This document shows positions 1 through 7,168 of a stretch of 64,000 bases of DNA, piece after piece. The notes beneath the pieces are model-generated. The model was not told the DNA's origin, did no database searches, and saw only the letters and a list, made by a program, of their open reading frames with translations. Position 1 is the stretch's first letter, and every line of letters begins with the position of its first letter. Origin of the DNA: SBAX01 sp964646605 (GTDB lineage Bacteria > Planctomycetota > Phycisphaerae > UBA1845). Location: NCBI GenBank assembly GCA_964646605.1, contig CAZYEX010000108.1:10046-74045 (forward strand), read 5' to 3'. A program made the position numbers and the translations under genes.

Positions 1-2
1 CG

Positions 3-869
3 GCGCGGCAGGCGACCGAGAACCCCTACCACGATCGCGTCGAGAACGACATCCTCGTCTATACCGGTGCAGGCCGCGAGGGCGACCAGACGCTCGGCGG
101 GGTGAACAAACGGCTGCCGCAGCAGCTTGGCGCGAACTTTCCCGCCTACGGGTTCGTTCTTGTCGGCAGCCGGCGCGACCCCGCGATCGGACCGAAACGC
201 TGGCGGTTCCTTGGGTTGCTGGAATACGTCCGGCACTATCCGGACACGCAAGCCGATACCGGCGGCCAAGTTCGCAAAGTGTGGTTGTTTGAAATGCGGA
301 TTCACGCCAGCCCGGAAGCAGTTGTCGTGGCAGAGGATTTGGAACTGTCCGAGCGCTTGCTAACGGAATCGCGGAAGGAGTACAAGCAAACATGCGAGGA
401 TCGCGAAATCGGTGAAACGCCGCTGGTCGTGCCCGCGTCGAGCAGGGAATTCGATCCCGTGGAGATCGAAGGCATCCGGGCCCAGTTGCTCGCCAAGCCC
501 GCCGAGGGGTTCGAGCACTTCGTCAAGGATCTGCTGCTCTGCACCGGCTTCGTCAACGTCAGCGTCACGAAGTTTAGCCAGGATGGGGGTGTGGACGTGA
601 ACGCCTACGCCAGCGCGGTCATGTGGCCCGTCGAGAACATGCTCGTGCAGATTCAGGCGAAGAGATGGTTGCACACGGTCGGGCGCAAGGAAGTGGCTGA
701 GTTGCGCGGCAGCCTACAACCGTTCGCGCGGGGAGCCGTCGTCACCACGAGCCACTACAGCAAGGCGGCGATCACCGAGGCGTCGAGTGTGGGCAAAGCC
801 CCGATCGTGCTGGTCGATGGTTATTCACTCGCGCTAATCGTCCGGCGTATCGGGATGCAGTTCCAATGA
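3..869 (+). CDS. SRA-like + Mrr-type modification-dependent restriction endonuclease (5' partial)
   Basis: The frame is open from the left edge, so the N-terminus lies outside the window; a GTG at 102 is in frame, but conserved-looking sequence starts before it. The first ~90 visible residues (PYHDRVEND, ILVYTGAGREGDQT, LGLLEYV) resemble the SRA/YDG-type modified-base-binding domains of McrA/ScoMcrA-like enzymes. The last ~120 residues carry the Mrr-type PD-(D/E)xK nuclease core: FEHFVKDLL, then GGVDV and VQIQAKRW, giving the D...QxK catalytic arrangement. The predicted role is cleavage of DNA bearing a modified base. It ends 24 bp before a small co-directional gene and faces a truncated cytosine methyltransferase. 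The nuclease assignment is firm; the N-terminal domain is by pattern only. Confidence 0.82.
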   Translation, partial: ARQATENPYHDRVENDILVYTGAGREGDQTLGGVNKRLPQQLGANFPAYGFVLVGSRRDPAIGPKRWRFLGLLEYVRHYPDTQADTGGQVRKVWLFEMRIHASPEAVVVAEDLELSERLLTESRKEYKQTCEDREIGETPLVVPASSREFDPVEIEGIRAQLLAKPAEGFEHFVKDLLLCTGFVNVSVTKFSQDGGVDVNAYASAVMWPVENMLVQIQAKRWLHTVGRKEVAELRGSLQPFARGAVVTTSHYSKAAITEASSVGKAPIVLVDGYSLALIVRRIGMQFQ

Positions 870-893
870 TTCCTTTCAAAGGAGTTCGAAAAA

Positions 894-1139
894 ATGACAG
901 CTGAATCCATCGACGACGCAACGATGTCACATGGAGAAATCGACAGCAAGGCGGTGCTCGATCTAGCACGGAAAGACCCGAAGGTCCATGAAGGGGAGTT
1001 GGAGATCGACGACAACGCAGTTGTTTCCTATGGAGGGGACAACGGTGCCTATGTCCAAGCCTGGCTTTGGGTAGACTTTGCCGGTACGTCCTTGGACGAA
1101 GAGGGAGAAGACGAGAGCGAGGAAGCCTCAGCCTGCTAA
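894..1139 (+). CDS. small acidic conserved protein of unknown function
   Basis: An 81-residue protein preceded by a strong ribosome-binding site (AAAGGAG, about 8 nt before the ATG). It has no signal peptide or membrane segment. The core SYGGDNGAYVQAW followed by WVDF looks like a compact conserved fold, and the tail is strongly acidic (DEEGEDESEE). It lies 24 bp after the SRA-Mrr endonuclease on the same strand, so the two are probably co-transcribed. Its last 12 bases overlap the 3' end of the convergent truncated methyltransferase. I do not recognise a characterised family; similar short proteins occur as hypothetical genes. A helper role in the restriction locus is possible from position only. 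Confidence 0.7.
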   Translation: MTAESIDDATMSHGEIDSKAVLDLARKDPKVHEGELEIDDNAVVSYGGDNGAYVQAWLWVDFAGTSLDEEGEDESEEASAC

Positions 1140-1718
1140 AGCGTCGCCCCGCCTCCGTAGAACACCATAGTTCGCCGCGTTGAGGAGCTTGTAGACGACG
1201 TTGTCCTTGAGCGCGTTCCGCTTGCCGCTGGTGACTGCCTTCTCAAGGCGGGCGTGGTGATCGGTCCATTCCTCGTCGCCCTTGGGAACGATCCCGGGGT
1301 ACGTAAGCTGCTGGATGATGTAACTGTAGTAATTGGCAAAGCTCTTGCGGAGAAGCCCCTTGACATTCTCGAACAAGAACGCCTTCGGTGCGATCTCCCG
1401 GATGGCTCGTACCGCGTGCGGAAACATGTTCCGCCCGTCATCCATGCCCCGGTGCCTTCCGCCGATCGAAAACGGCTGGCAAGGGGGGCCGCCCGAAACG
1501 AATTCGGCCTCACCGGCGTGCCGTCGGAAATCGTACGCGGCGACATCGCCTTCAACTATCCTACAGTCACGGACGCGCGCGACCCCCGCAGCGAGGTTCC
1601 GTCGAATGGTGTTACAGGCATTGCGATCCCATTCAAGAACGGCCACATGATCGAACCCGGCGTTTGCTGTCGCCAACGTCAATCCGCCAGCGCCCGCGAA
1701 TAGCTCGATAGATTTCAT
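1128..1718 (-). CDS. C5-cytosine DNA methyltransferase, C-terminally truncated
   Basis: This Dcm-family protein should transfer a methyl group from SAM to cytosine C5. Visible motifs: motif I (ELFAGAGG, residues 5-12), motif IV with the catalytic cysteine (GGPPCQPFS, Cys80), motif VI (FENVKG, 116-121) and a degenerate motif VIII region (NYGVLRRR, ~183-190). The frame then stops at residue 196. Family members are normally 300-450 residues and continue with a target-recognition domain and motifs IX-X, all missing here. The truncation point coincides with the 3' end of the convergent gene at 894-1139, which suggests a recombination or deletion junction. The start has a good ribosome-binding site (TAGGA). 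It is probably non-functional or needs a partner subunit that is not seen. Confidence 0.85.
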   Translation of the reverse strand: MKSIELFAGAGGLTLATANAGFDHVAVLEWDRNACNTIRRNLAAGVARVRDCRIVEGDVAAYDFRRHAGEAEFVSGGPPCQPFSIGGRHRGMDDGRNMFPHAVRAIREIAPKAFLFENVKGLLRKSFANYYSYIIQQLTYPGIVPKGDEEWTDHHARLEKAVTSGKRNALKDNVVYKLLNAANYGVLRRRGDALAG

Positions 1719-1978
1719 GGACTAATCCTATCCGGATCCGACCTGGACGCGATCATACGGCTTTTGTTAGGAAACGTCAAGAGAATTCTTGCAAGCCCCT
1801 GGCTCGCCTGTGAGATTTGCACCGGGCTCGCCGCAAGACCCGAGTGCTCTCTATTGCCGATGAGGCGGACGTACTATGAGCTCGGCTTGGCCCTGGGGAG
1901 GCGCCAAACTGCACCCGAGCTTAGCCTCCATTGCGAGCTGGACCTGCGGGACTTTGCGATCCTGCAACAGGACATCTT

Positions 1979-1998
1979 CGGTCCGTGACCACGGACCG
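1979..1998. repeat. perfect 9-bp inverted repeat with 2-nt loop
   Basis: Arms CGGTCCGTG and CACGGACCG separated by AC. It lies immediately after the first DIFGP tail-like reading frame and is followed by a second small GC hairpin (CCCCG-CGC-CGGGG, ~1999-2011). There is no U-rich run, so a terminator role is uncertain. Confidence 0.6.
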
Positions 1999-2221
1999 CC
2001 CCGCGCCGGGGACAAGCCCCGACGCTACACGATCCTGCAAGGCGATCTGTTTGGGCCGTAGTGATTGAGGACGGCGGACGACGAGGCGACCCCTTCAGGG
2101 TCGGATGGATCGTGGGGGGTCGGGGATCCGTGGGCGGCGCTGCGCTCTGCCCACGGCTACTATAGTGCAGCCTTTCAGGCTGGAAGACGGCGTGGCACCA
2201 AGGGGTGAGGCGGGCGTTTGG

Positions 2222-2257
2222 ACCCTCACCCCGGCCCTCTCCCTGCAAGGGAGAGGG
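2222..2257. repeat. dispersed palindromic repeat (CCCTCACCC ... GGGAGAGGG type)
   Basis: Begins CCCTCACCCCGG and contains CCCTCTCCCT-GCA-AGGGAGAGGG, a near-perfect hairpin. Related copies occur at about 13382-13440 and 57042-57072, all between genes. This type of element is widespread in intergenic DNA of many bacteria. Confidence 0.7.
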
Positions 2258-2278
2258 GTTCGTCCGCCCGGCGCCTGC

Positions 2279-2617
2279 TCACGCTCCGCCGCCGAGCATT
2301 TGCGAGAGGCCGGGGATGTTGAGGCCGCCGGTGAGAGCGCCGAGTTCCTGTTTCATGGCCTCCTGCGACTTGGCCACACCGGCTGCGACCGCCGCTTTGA
2401 CCAAGTCTTCGAGGAGTTCCACGTCGCCGGTCGCCTGGGGGTCGATCTTGATGGCCACCAGCGACCCGCGACCATCGACCGTGGCCAGTACCAGCCCGCC
2501 GCCCGCCGCACCCTCAAAGCGCCGCGCCGCCAGATCTTCCTGGAGTTTGGCGAGGTTGGATTGCAGATCCTTGGCCGATTTCATCAGCCCGGCGAGATTT
2601 CCAAGACCACCCAGCAT
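2279..2617 (-). CDS. ybaB: YbaB/EbfC family nucleoid-associated protein
   Basis: A 112-residue protein, the usual size for the family, which forms small dimers that bind DNA and help organise the nucleoid. The pattern is typical: an N-terminal amphipathic helix (LMKSAKDLQSNLAKLQEDLA), a central region with GLVLATVDGRGSLVAIKIDP, then a long helix and a Gly/Leu-rich C-terminus (GLSQMLGGG). It directly follows dnaX with a 6-bp gap; the dnaX stop codon sits inside the GGAGTAA ribosome-binding region of ybaB, so the two are translationally coupled. dnaX-ybaB is a conserved bacterial pair, often followed by recR, which is not present here. Confidence 0.93.
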   Translation of the reverse strand: MLGGLGNLAGLMKSAKDLQSNLAKLQEDLAARRFEGAAGGGLVLATVDGRGSLVAIKIDPQATGDVELLEDLVKAAVAAGVAKSQEAMKQELGALTGGLNIPGLSQMLGGGA

Positions 2618-2623
2618 GATCGA

Positions 2624-4126
2624 TTACTCCGTTCCCAAAAGCGACGCTTCGCCCTCTTCGGATTCCGACGCGTCAGACCCGCCAGCGCCGTCCGGCGTCG
2701 TTGTCCCTTTCTCTCCGTCGGCGCCGACGATCTTCGTCGGGCGAACGTCGAGCAGCGTTCCGTCCACGGCCGCCTTTACCCGCTCCACCAACGGATCGCG
2801 GGCGGCGCGCTCCCACTCGGCTCGACGTGGAGGCGGCGCTGCCGTTGCCGTGCGGAGTTCCGCCCCCACGGACCCCGACCTCGATGCAGGCGCGGCCCCG
2901 ACCTTCGCCGCCGCGTTGCCGGCGGGCCGAATCACGTCAACGTTTTTTTTTACGTCCCCGCCGCCCGTCGGCGCGCCCGCGACGCTGCCCCCTTCCGCCA
3001 AGCGCTCGAGAAGCTGCGTCAGATCGCTGAATTGATGGGCCATGGCCAGCCGCGTGATCGCCGCGTCCGCCAGCGCTCGCGCCGCCCCGCTGTATTTCAC
3101 GTTGCGACGCAACTCCTCCAGCAACGTAATCATGTAGACATACGTCGCGGCGTCGAACTTGGCGGACTGTTCGACCAGTCGCCCGCGCACGGTAGAGGCC
3201 GCGTCGACGAGGTCCGTCTCCGCTCCGCAGACACGCAGCAGCATCAGCGATCGAACATGGTCGATGAGATGGTCGCAGAATCGCTCGATGGTTCGACCGG
3301 TTTGCAGCGCTTGATCGAAGATCCGCAACGCCCCCGCGGCATCCCGCGACCCCAGACAATCCACCAGGGCCAGGGAAAGTTCGTCATGCGGCGGCGGCAC
3401 GATTTCGTCCACCGAAGCCAGCGTCAGGCGATGGGCGTCGAAGGAGAGCAGTTGATCCAGCAGCGATAGCGCATCGCGCATCGAGCCGTTCGCCAACCGC
3501 GCCACCCGTCGCAGCGCCGCCTCCTCGGCCTCGACTCCCTCGACCTTGGCGATCCGCGCCAGATGCGCCGACATGGCCACGACCTCGATGGACTTGAAAT
3601 CGAATCGCTGGCAGCGGCTGACGATCGTCGCGGGAACCTTGTGGGCCTCGGTCGTGGCCAGGATGAACTTCACGTGCGAGGGCGGCTCCTCCAAGGTCTT
3701 GAGCAAGGCGTTGAAGGCCTGGGTGCTGAGCATGTGAACTTCGTCGATGATGTACACCTTGAAGCGCGCCCGGGCCGGGCGCAAGGTGGCGTTGCTGCGC
3801 AGCTCGCGGATGTTGTCCACGCCGGTGTTGCTGGCCGCGTCGATCTCCACCACGTCAATGTCCTGACCCTCGGCAACGGCCCGGCACGACTCGCACGTCC
3901 CGCAAGGCGTGGGGGTCGCCGCGGGGGCGGATAGACAATTCAAGGCTTTGGCCAGAATGCGGGCCATCGACGTCTTGCCCACCCCGCGTGTGCCCGTGAA
4001 GAGATACCCGTGATGAATCCGACCGGAGCGGATCGCGTTGGTCAACGTCGTGGCGATGACCTCCTGCCCCACGACCTCCTCGAAGGTCGCGCTGCGATAG
4101 GCCCGAGCTAGTACGCGATAAGACAT
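2624..4126 (-). CDS. dnaX: DNA polymerase III subunit gamma/tau
   Basis: The clamp-loader ATPase of the replicative polymerase, 500 residues from the chosen ATG. MSYRVLARAYR is the classic DnaX N-terminus, so the longer open frame to 4477 is rejected as a start. Walker A is GTRGVGKT (45-52), the zinc-binding cysteines are at residues 64, 75, 78 and 81, Walker B is DEVHML, and the SRC sensor follows. After residue ~370 the protein becomes Ala/Pro/Gly-rich and low in conservation, as in the tau-specific tail. The C-terminal end is a short acidic stretch (DASESEEGE). It is followed by ybaB with tight coupling. No strong Shine-Dalgarno is visible. Confidence 0.95.
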   Translation of the reverse strand: MSYRVLARAYRSATFEEVVGQEVIATTLTNAIRSGRIHHGYLFTGTRGVGKTSMARILAKALNCLSAPAATPTPCGTCESCRAVAEGQDIDVVEIDAASNTGVDNIRELRSNATLRPARARFKVYIIDEVHMLSTQAFNALLKTLEEPPSHVKFILATTEAHKVPATIVSRCQRFDFKSIEVVAMSAHLARIAKVEGVEAEEAALRRVARLANGSMRDALSLLDQLLSFDAHRLTLASVDEIVPPPHDELSLALVDCLGSRDAAGALRIFDQALQTGRTIERFCDHLIDHVRSLMLLRVCGAETDLVDAASTVRGRLVEQSAKFDAATYVYMITLLEELRRNVKYSGAARALADAAITRLAMAHQFSDLTQLLERLAEGGSVAGAPTGGGDVKKNVDVIRPAGNAAAKVGAAPASRSGSVGAELRTATAAPPPRRAEWERAARDPLVERVKAAVDGTLLDVRPTKIVGADGEKGTTTPDGAGGSDASESEEGEASLLGTE

Positions 4127-4469
4127 CAGATTCTCGAACGCCCCGATCGTCAGTTCCTTGGTCGCACGGACAGTGGCCCGTTCATGCCCGTCCGCCCGCC
4201 GGACCATCCTATCCGGAAGCTCGCGTCCCCGAAACGACCGTGGTTCAGGCCACCGGCCCCAACTTTTCGAGCCCTCGCACGCCGATCGCCCGCACGCCGA
4301 GGCCTGTATGTAGGGCGTTCCGGTTATCGGGCGACTAATGGCGAGCGATCGGGAATGAAGCTGGGAGTTTTCCGCCTCCGGCGTTATATTCGACGACACT
4401 TCCGACCGGGCTGGAAGCGGAGAGAAGAACATGGGCACTTTTAACAGGACTGGAAACGGAGAGAAGAAC
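4127..4469. other. divergent intergenic region dnaX / fibre gene
   Basis: This spacer separates the divergent dnaX and fibre-protein starts and should hold promoters for both. An AT-rich hexamer-like site (TTATATT, ~4384-4390) lies upstream of the fibre gene, but no convincing -35 partner was found. Its right end contains the duplicated initiation region described separately. Confidence 0.4.
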
Positions 4470-4472
4470 ATG
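4410..4472 (+). repeat. tandemly duplicated translation-initiation region
   Basis: The block CTGGAAGCGGAGAGAAGAAC + ATG (ATG at 4431) is repeated almost exactly as CTGGAAACGGAGAGAAGAAC + ATG (ATG at 4470). The two ATGs are 39 bp apart and in frame, each with the same GGAGAGAAG ribosome-binding site. The second ATG directly precedes the signal peptide and is the likelier start. Confidence 0.75.
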
Positions 4473-6281
4473 CGCATTCAATTGGTCATTGGTTCCTTGA
4501 TCGCACTCGTGGCCGTCGCACCCTCGCGGGGTGAGATACCCTTAGGCACGGCCTTTACTTTTCACGGACAACTCAAAGAGGGCGGCGTGCCGCTCGAGGA
4601 CACGGCCGACTTCGAGTTCACGCTGTGGGACGACGAGGGCAACGGCAATCCACCCGTGGGTGGTTTGCAAGTTGGCGGCGTGCAGGCGATCAACGCCCTG
4701 CCCGTCACCGCGGGCCTGTTCAGCGTTACGCTCAACGACGGCGGCGAGTTCGGGGGCGATGCCTTCATCGGAAACGCCCGCTGGCTTCAGATCGCGGTGC
4801 GCAGTCCGGCGGGCGGCGGCGTCTTCACCACGCTCGCGCCGCGTCAGGCGCTGACGGCGACGCCTCACGCCCTACTCGCCCTGAACGCCCTGAACGCCGA
4901 GCAGTTGGGCGGCATCGACGCCATTGAATATGTTACGACTGCAAACGCTGGAAACACATTTATTGAAAACGACACAGTCCAACAGCCGACCGCGAATTTC
5001 AATATTTCCGGCAATGGCACGGTTAGCAGTCTGAACGCCAACGGCGCAGTTTCGTTGGGCGGCATCGCGCCACCGGCGGCGGCGCCCGCCGGGCAAGGAC
5101 GAGTCTATTTCGACTCGGCGTCCAACAAAGTGAAAATCTCCGAAAACAACGGTGCCTACGTTAATCTGATCGGCGCCGGCGGTGTCGGCGGCAGCGGCAA
5201 CATTGGCAGCATTCCATATTGGAGCGGCGCCACGACATTAAGCGATTCTGTAATCACGCAAAACGCCAACGGCGTTCAACTGCCAAACGGCGTTCAATTG
5301 GCGGTAGGGGCACAGGGGAACCAGATGTCCTTCGGCTCACCCAACGGGGAAACAGGACTGTCCATCGCAGGGGCCAGCGGCAGGGCTGACGTCAGATTTG
5401 ATGGCACAACACTTAGACTGAATGTTGGTCCGCCGGGCACACCGCCTTCGAATGGAATTGCTATCACTTCCACTGCCGTTAAGTTGCCAAACGGCGTTCA
5501 ACTGGCGGTAGGGGCACAGGGTAACGCGGTCGCATTCGGCTCGCCAAACGGGGAAACAGGAATGACAATCGCGGGGGCCAACGGAAGAGCCGATCTTAGA
5601 TTCGACGGCTCAACGCTCAGAATATTCAACGGTCCGGCAGGCACGCCGCCGGCAAACGGGATAGCTATAAACGCATCGGGCAACGTGGGCATCGGCACGA
5701 CTACGCCGAATACCCGGTTAAGTTTGAGCGGCGGACCCTCGTGGACTTCCAACTTCTGGACCGCCTCGATGAATTTACAAAATGCCTCAGCCATCGGTTG
5801 GGAGGCAAATGCCTCAGGACAGCTATACGGCATTGGCCACACTACCGGTGGATTGACTTTTTTCCGCACACCCAGCGTTTTTGGAAACAACAGTGCTCCG
5901 GCTAACTACGATATGATCATCACCGATACCGGCAACATTACGCAACCGCTCGCCAACAACGGTTTAGTCAAGGCAATGGCGTATGTTCGGGTCTACCGCG
6001 ATTGTATTGGTGGAGTTTGCTCAGAACTAGTGCCGAGCATTGTACGTTGCTACAACTCCACCAACAACGCGACAAGCGGAAATTGCGGGTTCTCTTTCCC
6101 CAATGTTTACAGCTACGGTGTTGAGATCAACTTCGGCTTTCAAGTCGAAAATCGTTTTATTTCGCTGACAGCCAGCGATGGAGCCGGCACCGCCAGCGTC
6201 TATAATTTTCCAAACGCAAACACCGTTTATGTTCTCAACGGAAACGGTAACACGACCCAGTTTTTCATTTACATCTACTAG
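4470..6281 (+). CDS. secreted fibre-type surface protein with TFHGQL N-terminal module
   Basis: A 603-residue predicted exported protein. MRIQLVIGSLIALVAVAPSRG is a signal peptide. The mature N-terminus (GTAFTFHGQLKEGGVPL, then DFEFTLWDD) is the same module as in the proteins at 33688-35883 and 61343-64000. It continues with RWLQIAVRSP and LAPRQALTATPHALLA, a conserved hinge in these planctomycete proteins. The middle is a low-complexity, Asn/Gly-rich, fibre-like region with a 68-residue unit repeated twice (LPNGVQLAVGAQGN). The C-terminus (~500-603) has a few cysteines and a beta-rich pattern that I do not recognise. The first of two duplicated starts (4431) would add 13 residues in front of the signal peptide. 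The role is inferred to be cell-surface or extracellular structure. Confidence 0.85.
   Translation: MRIQLVIGSLIALVAVAPSRGEIPLGTAFTFHGQLKEGGVPLEDTADFEFTLWDDEGNGNPPVGGLQVGGVQAINALPVTAGLFSVTLNDGGEFGGDAFIGNARWLQIAVRSPAGGGVFTTLAPRQALTATPHALLALNALNAEQLGGIDAIEYVTTANAGNTFIENDTVQQPTANFNISGNGTVSSLNANGAVSLGGIAPPAAAPAGQGRVYFDSASNKVKISENNGAYVNLIGAGGVGGSGNIGSIPYWSGATTLSDSVITQNANGVQLPNGVQLAVGAQGNQMSFGSPNGETGLSIAGASGRADVRFDGTTLRLNVGPPGTPPSNGIAITSTAVKLPNGVQLAVGAQGNAVAFGSPNGETGMTIAGANGRADLRFDGSTLRIFNGPAGTPPANGIAINASGNVGIGTTTPNTRLSLSGGPSWTSNFWTASMNLQNASAIGWEANASGQLYGIGHTTGGLTFFRTPSVFGNNSAPANYDMIITDTGNITQPLANNGLVKAMAYVRVYRDCIGGVCSELVPSIVRCYNSTNNATSGNCGFSFPNVYSYGVEINFGFQVENRFISLTASDGAGTASVYNFPNANTVYVLNGNGNTTQFFIYIY
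5281..5688 (+). repeat. two tandem 204-bp in-gene repeats
   Basis: Units 5281-5484 and 5485-5688 both begin TGCCAAACGGCGTTCAA and encode near-identical 68-residue segments (NGVQLAVGAQGN ... GSPNGETG ... GTPP.NGIAI). This indicates recent duplication within the fibre region. Confidence 0.85.
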
Positions 6282-6333
6282 AGAACAACTGCGGACGAAA
6301 GGAGCAATGGAAGATGAAAATTCAGAGAATTGA

Positions 6334-6726
6334 ATTTATCGCGGTACCGTGGTGCTCGATGGCGCGGGTGAGGCCGTGATCGAGCTGCCGCACTATTTCG
6401 CCAAGATCAACAAGACGCCGAGCCATTGGCTCACCGCCGTGGGCGCCCATGCCCATGCTACACGTGGCCGGGAAGATCGACGAGGCCGCCCTGAGCGCCG
6501 GGGCAACGGGCGGGGCGGGTGTGGCCGCGCCCGCGTGTACGTTTCGCATTCCGGGCGGCGCGCCCGGTGCGAAGGTATCCTGGCGCGTCGAGGCCTTGCG
6601 CAACGACCTGTGGGTCCAGAAGCGCGGCATGCCCGTCGAGGTCGAGAAGCAGGGCCGTGAGAAGGGCACCTACCAGCACCCCGAGCTCTACGGCCTGTCA
6701 GCGGAGATGGGCATGGACCACGCCGC
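6334..6726 (+). pseudogene. frameshifted C-terminal remnant of a fibre-type surface protein
   Basis: One frame (from ~6334) reads YRGTVVLDGAGEAVIELPHY...LTAVGA. The next frame (from ~6449) continues MPMLHVAGKIDEAAL ... APGAKVSWRVEALRND ... KGTYQHPELYG. Joined, these match the conserved end of planctomycete fibre proteins (VVLD.nGEA...LP.wF, then kVSWqVtgiR.D, then HPElYG). The switch of frame near 6440-6450 and the lack of any N-terminal part show a degraded gene tail. It has a ribosome-binding-like AAAGGAGC upstream (6298-6305), but the frame started there stops quickly. It probably descends from a second copy of the upstream gene. Confidence 0.7.
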
Positions 6727-7168
6727 GCCCGCCCAGAAAGGCCCGCGCCAGGACGCGAGACGACGTTCCACAGATCCGATCGGGCCCTCTCTGCGCAGAG
6801 GCGAGGGTGGTTCCGGCGATCTTCGTCACGTCCGCACCGGCGCGCCCGCGCCGGAGGGCGCGGCGGAAGCTCGCGCCGTCGCGGTTCCGCCGCCCCGTCG
6901 GAGCGGGTTCATTCTTGTCTCCCAGCGCCACGGGTTCCGTCCGGCGCCGCCGGACTCCACCGGTGGCTACACTCCGGCGCCCCTTCGGGGCGAACGGATG
7001 CTGACGTTGGGGCGCGAGCCACTGCTCAAGAGCAGTGGCACCGCTGGAACGCTTGACAAACGGAGCGCCTGCGTGTCTACTTGTGGGGGTTCCGAATCCG
7101 CGCTCGGTGGTCCTGCGAATCGGAGGCCGCGTCCGGGTGGACGAGACGCACCCACGATGGGGTGAACC
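6727..7168. other. non-coding, hairpin-rich spacer before pyrB
   Basis: No supported gene. It contains several short GC hairpins: a CGCCCC-TTC-GGGGCG stem at ~6978-6992, and the perfect palindrome at 7018-7039. A stretch at 6895-6975 resembles, on the reverse strand, the dispersed element also seen near 10360 and 13345. Confidence 0.5.
7018..7039. repeat. perfect 10+2+10 palindrome, dispersed family copy 1
   Basis: Arms GCCACTGCTC and GAGCAGTGGC flank AA, followed by ACC. A second element of the same build, with AA centre and GTGGCACC flank, lies at 15378-15399. Likely a short dispersed hairpin repeat. Confidence 0.75.

Larger units (their letters stand above)
1719..2278. other. non-coding stretch with remnants and short repeats
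   Basis: No convincing gene. A short open frame at 1764-1988 ends in ...ILQQDIFGP and a second short stretch ending near 2060 reads ...ILQGDLFGP. The two endings are similar at DNA level, which looks like a small duplicated gene tail rather than an expressed gene. The interval also holds a 20-bp inverted repeat (1979-1998) and a dispersed palindromic repeat (2222-2257). Confidence 0.55.

Noticed and set aside
1764..1988. 74-codon open frame after the methyltransferase
   Set aside because: No ribosome-binding site or recognisable domain; its ending is repeated nearby, so it is treated as a gene-tail remnant.
4127..4477. N-terminal extension of DnaX by 117 codons
   Set aside because: DnaX proteins begin with the MSYRVLARAYR-type sequence; the extension overlaps the divergent gene's start region.
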